In this document: positions 5,471-9,692 of the stretch, piece by piece | Layout: the number at the start of each line of letters is the position of its first letter | Numbering within the stretch: position 1 is the stretch's first letter | Assembly: GCA_030601645.1 (NCBI GenBank) | Contig: JAUWBQ010000049.1 | Coordinates: forward strand, 1 to 9,692 | DNA: 9,692 nucleotides | Direction of reading: 5' to 3' | Source: Candidatus Bathyarchaeota archaeon | GTDB taxonomy: Archaea; Thermoproteota; Bathyarchaeia; TCS64 | The notes under the pieces: generated by a model | Database searches by the model: none | What the model saw: only the letters and a program-made list of their open reading frames with translations | What the model was told of the DNA's origin: nothing | Made by a program: the position numbers and the translations under genes

Positions 5471-7444
5471 ATGTTTACGGTTTATAAAGGGCTCTTTAAG
5501 TACACTACTGGATCACCCTTGGAAATTGCTGAGATACTTCTCATGGGAGCGGCGCTCCTTTTTTTCGGTGACCTGGTCCAGCTCATCAACTCAAAGGGAC
5601 GCACCGGCAAGGTTGGCATCCCCATGGCCCCCCTAGCCTGTGTTTTGATCTCTGGAAGCTACCTGATCCTGGCACAGGCTTACATCAACAACAACTTCAG
5701 ATACGAAGAGGTCTACGCTTACAGCTCGTCGGGTCTCTCCCTCGTGGGCCGGCTCTACGCCTCCTGGGCGGGCAGCGCGAGCTCCTGGCTGTTCCTCACG
5801 TTCCTCTTGGCCTTGGGCTACCTAATCGTGCGGTTCTGGATGCGGGACAAGGAGCTCGAAATAAAGGCCTTCGAGTTTCTAGACGTGATGCTCCTCTTCT
5901 TCATCCTCGTCGTCCTCATTCAGAGCCCCTTCAAGCTCTACCCTGAGGCCATGATGGATGGGAGGGGCCTCAACCCCATGCTTCAGACCCCCTGGATGCT
6001 CATCCACCCACCTATAGTTTTCATAGGCTATGTCCTGGCGTTCCTCAGCTTCGCCTTCACGTTCGACTCCATGGGCAAGGACGATCCGTCGAAAACCATG
6101 ATGGTGAGAGGTCTATCCCAGCTTGCGTGGCTTTTCCTGACCCTGGGGGTCGCCCTAGGCGGCGTGTGGGCTTATGAGGTGCTGGGCTGGGGTGGCTACT
6201 GGGCCTGGGACCCAGTAGAGACTGCATCTCTCATACCCTGGATCACCCTAACCGCGTTTTTCCATCTTTCGACTGCTATCTCTGAGCGAGGGTCCTCCTC
6301 CAGGGAGCTCATGGTCATGATCACCTCTTCCCTGATCGTCCTGGCTACGGCTATCACCAGGGGAGGCCTGGCGGTTTCCGTCCACGCCTTCGGGCAGTCC
6401 CCTATCGGCTTCATCCTGCTCTTCCTCATGGGAGCCTCCGCCGCTTACTTCCTCTACAAGCAAAGGAAGACCGGCGCCCCCCTCTTCGACTTCAACCTGG
6501 AGACGACGTCGGTCTACTCCACATCCCTGTCGTTGAGCTTCATCTCCCTCATCATGCTCTCTCTCGTCAGCCTGTGGGGACTCCTATTCCCAATCTTCAG
6601 TGGGGCCATCAGCGGCGGTTCGACGAGCATGGACGCAGCCTTCTTCAACAAGTGGAGCTACCCCTTTGTCCTGGTCTTCGTGGCCTCCCTCATCGGCTGC
6701 CACCTCTACGACAAGCTGGACATGAAGAAATACGCGGGCATCGTGGGGGGACTCGTAGCCCTCGGGGTTGTCGGGGCCTTCACCGGTTTCCCCACATCGA
6801 ACATGCTGGCCAACCTGGGAATGCCCTTAACCCTCTTCGCCCTCTGGGCCGTGGTCTACGGAACCATGGAGTCTCTGAGGGGCAACAGGCGCTCCATCAT
6901 CCAAACAGGTAGGAGCTTCATCCACCTTGGCGTGGTGTTCGTAGTGCTGGGCATCCTCCTGAGCTCCACCTCGGTCACGCAATTCGGGGAGCTCCAAGCC
7001 TCCCCCGGATCCACCCTGGATCTTGGAGACTTTCAGATAGAGTTCGGGGATTTCAACATAATAGAGCCCTTCGGGAACGTCCACACCGCCTCCGCAGAGG
7101 CCTGCTGCAACCCCGAGGCAGACGGCCTTGAGATCCCCGTGACCGTCAAGCGGGGTGGGACCACTCTGAGCGGCGTCCTAAGGATCTATCTATACAATGT
7201 ACACGGCATCTTTTCCAGGCCCCTGGTTCTTCGCAGCTTGGATTCAGACTTCTACTTGGTCCTGCAGCAGACAGAAGATGTCTACTACTCCTTGGTGCAC
7301 ACGATGCTAGGTATGCCCACGGCACCATCGGAGTTCGTCGTGAGCGTGAGCACTTTCCCGTTGATGAACGTCATCTGGCTCGGTGTCGTGCTGATGTGCG
7401 TCGGGATCCTATTCCCCCTGTTTAAACTCCGCAGGACAAGATAA
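5471..7444 (+). CDS. ccmF: Haem lyase CcmF (WWD family)
   Basis: This 657-residue protein, close to the usual CcmF length, is a polytopic membrane protein with many hydrophobic segments. The WWD haem loop WGGYWAWDPVE is at 240-250. The four conserved histidines are present: H179 in MLIHPP, H265 in FFHLST, H305 in SVHAFG and H485 in SFIHLG. A large outer domain (about 500-625) ends with the family pattern SRPLVLRSLDSDFYLVL (582-598) and is followed by a final membrane segment. CcmF receives haem from CcmE and attaches it to CXXCH cysteines of exported apocytochromes. In bacteria it works with CcmH, which is not seen here. The outer domain contains a vicinal Cys pair (C545-C546) that I do not recognise as a family feature. 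It is transcribed divergently from the ccmCDEAB operon. Confident call. Confidence 0.96.
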   Translation: MFTVYKGLFKYTTGSPLEIAEILLMGAALLFFGDLVQLINSKGRTGKVGIPMAPLACVLISGSYLILAQAYINNNFRYEEVYAYSSSGLSLVGRLYASWAGSASSWLFLTFLLALGYLIVRFWMRDKELEIKAFEFLDVMLLFFILVVLIQSPFKLYPEAMMDGRGLNPMLQTPWMLIHPPIVFIGYVLAFLSFAFTFDSMGKDDPSKTMMVRGLSQLAWLFLTLGVALGGVWAYEVLGWGGYWAWDPVETASLIPWITLTAFFHLSTAISERGSSSRELMVMITSSLIVLATAITRGGLAVSVHAFGQSPIGFILLFLMGASAAYFLYKQRKTGAPLFDFNLETTSVYSTSLSLSFISLIMLSLVSLWGLLFPIFSGAISGGSTSMDAAFFNKWSYPFVLVFVASLIGCHLYDKLDMKKYAGIVGGLVALGVVGAFTGFPTSNMLANLGMPLTLFALWAVVYGTMESLRGNRRSIIQTGRSFIHLGVVFVVLGILLSSTSVTQFGELQASPGSTLDLGDFQIEFGDFNIIEPFGNVHTASAEACCNPEADGLEIPVTVKRGGTTLSGVLRIYLYNVHGIFSRPLVLRSLDSDFYLVLQQTEDVYYSLVHTMLGMPTAPSEFVVSVSTFPLMNVIWLGVVLMCVGILFPLFKLRRTR

Positions 7445-7460
7445 AAAAAGGATAAATATG

Positions 7461-7470
7461 GGGTTTTTCT
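7461..7470 (+). terminator. T-run terminator after ccmF
   Basis: GGGGTTTTTCT begins about 16 bases after the ccmF TAA (7442-7444). A five-T run after a G-rich stretch fits an archaeal transcript end. It coincides with the stop codon of the minus-strand TBP-like remnant. Confidence 0.45.
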
Positions 7471-7724
7471 AAGGCAGAGGGCTTTCTAACACGACGTTAT
7501 CGGAGTAGATTATGCCCCCGTGTACCGTTGCGATGTCTTCGCCTTTTCCCTCGCGCGCGCAGACAAGTATTTTTACTGCATTATTCATGTCCTGTTGGGC
7601 TTGCTCTGGGCTTTTTGTGCCAACGCTGAATAGTTTTCCACTGGGGAAGATGGAAACTATAGCATAGAATCAGCGGATGATTTTGTATGGCAATTAACAT
7701 GTCAATGGCTTGCGCTAATGTACC
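7469..7724 (-). pseudogene. Remnant of a TATA-binding-protein-like gene
   Basis: This entry covers most of the 312-base gap between ccmF and the large cytochrome gene. On the minus strand, 7669-7469 encodes 66 residues without a start codon. They begin FYAIVSIFPSGKLFSVGTKS and continue PEQAQQDMNNAVKILV. This matches the end of a TBP repeat, where the family reads roughly LIF-SGK-V-TGAKS-E-A...A..KI...L. A TGA lies directly before it. Just upstream in another frame (7724 to about 7674) is GTLAQAIDMLIAI, which resembles the start of a TBP repeat (V-AS-LG--IDL--IA). The about 20 residues normally between these parts are absent and the frames differ, so the gene appears truncated and frameshifted. 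The 26 residues after the match, ending LESPLP, are not recognised. TBP is the archaeal basal transcription factor; this copy is unlikely to work. The similarity is recalled, not searched. Confidence 0.45.
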
Positions 7725-7752
7725 TTAAAAAATAAAAAGAAAAGAAAATAGT
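7725..7752 (-). terminator. T-rich terminator of the OmcA/MtrC-like cytochrome gene
   Basis: Directly after the TAA stop (7759-7757), the minus strand reads a pyrimidine tract with several T-runs, the longest being TTTTTATTTTTT. Multiple T-runs are the standard form of archaeal intrinsic terminators. Confidence 0.6.
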
Positions 7753-7756
7753 AAAT

Positions 7757-9692
7757 TTACGGGAAGTTTGCCATGATTTGGTCGATTACTGTACCGAGAG
7801 TGACGGCGTAGTCGTCCCCTCCCTCGATAAGATAACCGCCCATGTTAGTATGCTGCATGAAGGATGCAAGTCCGTTAGCGTCATCTGCGGTGATCAGTTC
7901 AGCTCTGTGACATCCACCGCATGCTCTTGCAGCAGGACCGGTGATGTATATCGGATAGTTGCCGATGTCTCTTTCCTTGCCTTCAATTACTAACTCGATT
8001 GAGTCAGTGCCTGACAAAGCACCAGGTAGCGACTTTGACTGATCCGGCACTTCATATGTGCCTTCAATGTGGCATGACTCGCAGTTTTGTACTCCATGTG
8101 TGGGATACGGGAATCCGATGTGATGCTCGTAGTGCAATTCTTCCACTGGATCGGTGAAATTAATATCGCCGATATCAAATGCCTGGCCTGAGTGGATCGC
8201 ATGGACGTAGGAGTCGAGTGATCTCGACTGGACTTCCAGATGAGAACCGCGGCTCTTCGTAATGTGACACATCCTGCAGACAACGATACTCCCGCCTCTA
8301 TCAGGTGAATGGTAGGGGCCTCCAATCGCATCCTGGCAGTTGTAACAATTATCAAGGTCCACGATGGGGCTGTAGAAGTCAACAAAGTCATTGGTAGCAA
8401 GGTCGAAGGTTCTGGAAGGAGCATCGAGTGCGACGACAACACCATCAGCATCTTTCAGCTCCGGTATTACCGCGATTTCCACTCTCTTTACAGTACCATC
8501 AGCGATCAAGTCAGCCCAAGTCGACAAGTCTGCGATAACTTCCCAGCTGCCGTCTGCTGCCGAGACTGTCGTATAACGCGGATGATCTTCAACTACATCA
8601 TATTCCAGAGCTCTCTCATCGCTCCTGCCAATTTCGCCATCGCCATCATCGTCAGTAAGTCTTTCGTGTGGGCCGATGATGAAGTCCTTCGTGTCCCAGC
8701 CATACATTCCGACCAGCACGGTTGGTGCAATGTCAGTCACATCGATCCCTGCGAGGTCTGTGGCCTCAGCCGCGCTGAATTTGATGGTAAGTTTGTTGCC
8801 GGCAAATGATGCATCATCAACTGTGACGATAACGGCGTCAGAATACTTCACATTATCAGCGGCATAGATCACCGTGTCATAGCCGGTGTGAACATCCCTG
8901 AATACTGCAGCAATGCCTCCTTCACTGTGGCAGCTTGCACAATCCACTGTATCTAAGTCCAATGTGTCATGAATCGGTGAGGCCTTAGATAGGAGGGGTA
9001 CTAGGGCTTTCTCGTCAGTCCCATATTTCTTTGAGCCAGTCACTGCGTGACAGCTCTTACAGGTCTCCATGTTGAAGTTGTCATCCGTCAATATGACATC
9101 GAGTTTGTTTTCGTGGCACACTATGCAGTTTGACATTGACTGTGGATAGGGGAATTCCATGGCGTGCGACATGTGCACGTCGTTCATTAGCGACGGTGCG
9201 TATGCGTACTGTTCTTCCTGCTCAGCGGTCAAAACATCTTCGTCTTCTAGGAACGCAACAGCCAGTTCAGGATCATCGACTAAAAGCTGCCAATCGAGAT
9301 GGCCGCCTTCAGTGTTTTCCATGTGGCATGCTTTGCAGAGGATGAAATCAGTTGTGGGATCATCATTAACCTGGGCGTAGTAGTAACCGTGCTTAAGGAA
9401 TGGCACCGAGTGGCATCTTTCGCAGCCATCGTTATTGGCTGCAGAAACGGAATCAATGCCGTCTCCAGTTTCAAGCAAAGCACCAATCGGGTATTTGGCT
9501 TGCTGGACGCGAGAATTAGGCATTCTAGTGACATCCCCATCTCTGCCATACAGCATGATGGCGCCATCCCTATCATCGAAACTGATAGCGTACTCAGGGT
9601 CGGAATCTGTCAGGGTACTCGTGACCTCACCTGTGACGCTGTCAAATGTCATGGTCCCATCTACACGCAGTCTATCACCGGCCGGCTCATAC
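7757..9692 (-). CDS. OmcA/MtrC-like multihaem surface cytochrome, N-terminus outside the window
   Basis: The frame is open through the right edge, so the start and any signal peptide are not visible. Counting from the internal Met at 9652, there are 631 residues to the stop. Haem motifs lie at C77, C106, C176, C198 and C238, then a beta-rich domain (about 255-430), then C436, C459, C524 and C578. The site at 436-440 is CYNCQ, lacking the haem-ligating His. The alternation of beta domain, five-haem group, beta domain and second haem group is that of the OmcA/MtrC decahaem family. Both haem groups repeat a pattern HxxH...FPYP......NCxxCH (160-180 and 507-528), and the end GPAARACGGCH...MQHTNMGG is family-like. 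A DDDGDGE loop (334-340) may bind calcium. Such proteins pass electrons to extracellular acceptors. Base composition is more A/T-rich than in the ccm genes. Confidence 0.85.
   Translation of the reverse strand, partial: YEPAGDRLRVDGTMTFDSVTGEVTSTLTDSDPEYAISFDDRDGAIMLYGRDGDVTRMPNSRVQQAKYPIGALLETGDGIDSVSAANNDGCERCHSVPFLKHGYYYAQVNDDPTTDFILCKACHMENTEGGHLDWQLLVDDPELAVAFLEDEDVLTAEQEEQYAYAPSLMNDVHMSHAMEFPYPQSMSNCIVCHENKLDVILTDDNFNMETCKSCHAVTGSKKYGTDEKALVPLLSKASPIHDTLDLDTVDCASCHSEGGIAAVFRDVHTGYDTVIYAADNVKYSDAVIVTVDDASFAGNKLTIKFSAAEATDLAGIDVTDIAPTVLVGMYGWDTKDFIIGPHERLTDDDGDGEIGRSDERALEYDVVEDHPRYTTVSAADGSWEVIADLSTWADLIADGTVKRVEIAVIPELKDADGVVVALDAPSRTFDLATNDFVDFYSPIVDLDNCYNCQDAIGGPYHSPDRGGSIVVCRMCHITKSRGSHLEVQSRSLDSYVHAIHSGQAFDIGDINFTDPVEELHYEHHIGFPYPTHGVQNCESCHIEGTYEVPDQSKSLPGALSGTDSIELVIEGKERDIGNYPIYITGPAARACGGCHRAELITADDANGLASFMQHTNMGGYLIEGGDDYAVTLGTVIDQIMANFP

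Noticed and set aside
7990..8451. Minus-strand 153-codon frame overlapping the large cytochrome
   Set aside because: It is a different frame of the same strand within the cytochrome gene, with Ser/Thr-rich translation and no CXXCH pattern.
8309..8809. Plus-strand 166-codon frame
   Set aside because: It is a shadow of the minus-strand OmcA/MtrC-like gene, which carries the haem motifs.
1..9692. CRISPR arrays, insertion sequences, rRNA and tRNA genes
   Set aside because: I looked for regularly spaced direct repeats, transposase motifs with terminal inverted repeats and conserved RNA gene strings, and saw none.

Overview
The window looks archaeal. The evidence is a c-type cytochrome maturation (Ccm) set whose CcmE carries the CXXXY haem-binding motif instead of the usual HXXXY, a decayed gene resembling half of a TATA-binding protein, T-run terminators, TATA-like boxes close to start codons, and heavy use of AGG for arginine. 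I cannot name the lineage from the sequence alone.

Layout. 1-1332 (minus) is the N-terminal part of an S9-family (prolyl oligopeptidase-like) serine peptidase; its catalytic domain lies beyond the left edge. 1492-1689 (plus) is a short open stretch with two CXXCH haem motifs and no signal peptide, most likely the tail of a broken multihaem cytochrome. 1741-2607 (plus) encodes a membrane-anchored cytochrome with twelve CXXCH motifs and a NapC/NrfH-like head. After a convergent intergenic region with two inverted repeats comes the minus-strand operon ccmC-ccmD-ccmE-ccmA-ccmB (5408 down to 2783), tightly packed with overlapping starts and stops; ccmD is only 41 codons and starts with TTG. Divergent from it is ccmF (5471-7444, plus). 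7445-7756 holds no intact gene but contains the TBP-like remnant (minus). 7757-9692 (minus, 5' end outside) is a large OmcA/MtrC-like surface cytochrome with eight CXXCH motifs and one degenerate CXXCQ.

How the genes may work together. CcmA/B/C/D/E would load haem onto the CcmE chaperone outside the membrane, and CcmF would ligate it to apocytochromes. No CcmG, CcmH or CcmI is seen here. The likely clients flank the operon. The dodecahaem protein could take electrons from a membrane quinol or methanophenazine pool, and the OmcA/MtrC-like protein could carry them to an extracellular acceptor or partner. This is an inferred extracellular electron transfer module. The block is bordered by gene debris on both sides, and the OmcA-like gene looks more A/T-rich than the ccm genes, which would fit a locus shaped by transfer and rearrangement.
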